The notes under the pieces: model-generated
Database searches by the model: none
What the model saw: the letters and a program-made list of their open reading frames with translations, nothing else
What the model was told of the DNA's origin: nothing
Assembly (NCBI GenBank): GCA_913041905.1
Contig: CAJWJQ010000001.1
Span: 1-51,607, forward strand
Length of the DNA stretch: 51,607 nucleotides
Source of the DNA: GCA-2718845 sp913041905
GTDB lineage: Bacteria; Pseudomonadota; Gammaproteobacteria; GCA-002705445; GCA-002716945
Direction: 5' to 3'
Part shown: piece by piece, positions 51,521-51,607 of the stretch
Numbering within the stretch: position 1 is the stretch's first letter
Layout: every line of letters begins with the position of its first letter
Program-made: the position numbers and the translations under genes

Positions 51521-51606
51521 CGGAGAGAGTGGGATTCGAACCCACGAAACAGAAACTGCTTACATGCTTTCCAAGCATGCTCCTTCGACCACTCGGACAC
51601 CTCTCC
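51521..51606 (-). tRNA. tRNA-Ser (GGA)
   Basis: An 86-nt class II tRNA. The acceptor GGAGAGG / TCTCTCC has one G-T pair, the anticodon stem CATGC / GCATG holds loop TTGGAAA (anticodon GGA), and the long variable arm is present. The discriminator is G, and no CCA is encoded. A tRNA-Ser lies just upstream of dnaX in Pseudomonas too. Confidence 0.93.
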
Positions 51607-51607
51607 T

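Overview
The window looks like chromosomal housekeeping DNA from a streamlined, very AT-rich gammaproteobacterium (roughly 30% G+C by eye, not counted). Gene blocks keep gammaproteobacterial, and especially Pseudomonas-like, order: rpsB-tsf-frr-uppS-cdsA-dxr-rseP-bamA-skp-lpxD-fabZ-lpxA; yejABEF / fabI / ppiD / tRNA-Asp-Val / hupB / lon / clpX / clpP / tig / tRNA-Leu-His-Arg-Pro / cysS / ppiB / lpxH; nadB<>rpoE-rseA-degP-lepA-lepB-rnc-era-recO; and tRNA-Ser...dnaX-ybaB-recR. Intergenic spaces are tiny, convergent genes overlap at their stops, and accessory genes are few. This fits a free-living marine oligotroph of the SAR86 kind, but the exact lineage cannot be fixed by eye. I see no rRNA, IS element, prophage or CRISPR array, and no gene-free stretch over 300 bp that lacks tRNA genes.

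Layout. 1-3483: the 5' end of rnhB, then on the other strand an oxidoreductase / aminotransferase / lpxB unit. I read the first two as gnnA-gnnB, which make UDP-GlcNAc3N for a 2,3-diaminoglucose lipid A. 3476-15016: a long minus-strand superoperon for translation (rpsB, tsf, frr), isoprenoid and undecaprenyl synthesis (dxr, uppS), phospholipid (cdsA), site-2 proteolysis (rseP), outer-membrane assembly (bamA, skp) and lipid A (lpxD, fabZ, lpxA). pyrH is missing from its usual place. 15159-17071: map and dapE. 17068-22524: the YejABEF peptide importer. 22587-25213: fabI and ppiD. 25235-32118: two tRNAs, hupB, lon, clpX, clpP, tig and two unknown small genes. 32398-32745: four tRNA genes. 32793-35498: cysS, a lipoprotein cyclophilin and lpxH. 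35495-44312: recO, era, rnc, lepB, lepA, degP, rseA, rpoE and nadB. 44302-48959: orn, an M48 protease, a pterin dehydratase, recR, ybaB and dnaX. 49004-51505: a small accessory cluster (double cupin, unknown protein, DUF4399 protein, PCu(A)C copper chaperone, ABM monooxygenase) between dnaX and tRNA-Ser.

How it works together. Much of the window serves the cell envelope: lipid A precursor synthesis (GnnA, GnnB, LpxA, LpxD, LpxH, LpxB, FabZ), outer-membrane protein folding (BamA, Skp, PpiD, DegP) and the sigma-E stress circuit (RpoE, a short RseA-like anti-sigma factor, RseP, DegP). A second block is the cytoplasmic protein-quality system (trigger factor, ClpXP, Lon, HU), with a sigma-32-like promoter in front of lon.

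Most notable points: the gnnAB-lpxB unit and its inverted position; the reduced rpoE-rseA-degP operon; unusual active-site or metal-ligand residues in RecR, the pterin dehydratase and FabI; operator-like palindromes at the clpX and lon promoters; and two sets of genes without recognisable function beside tRNA genes.
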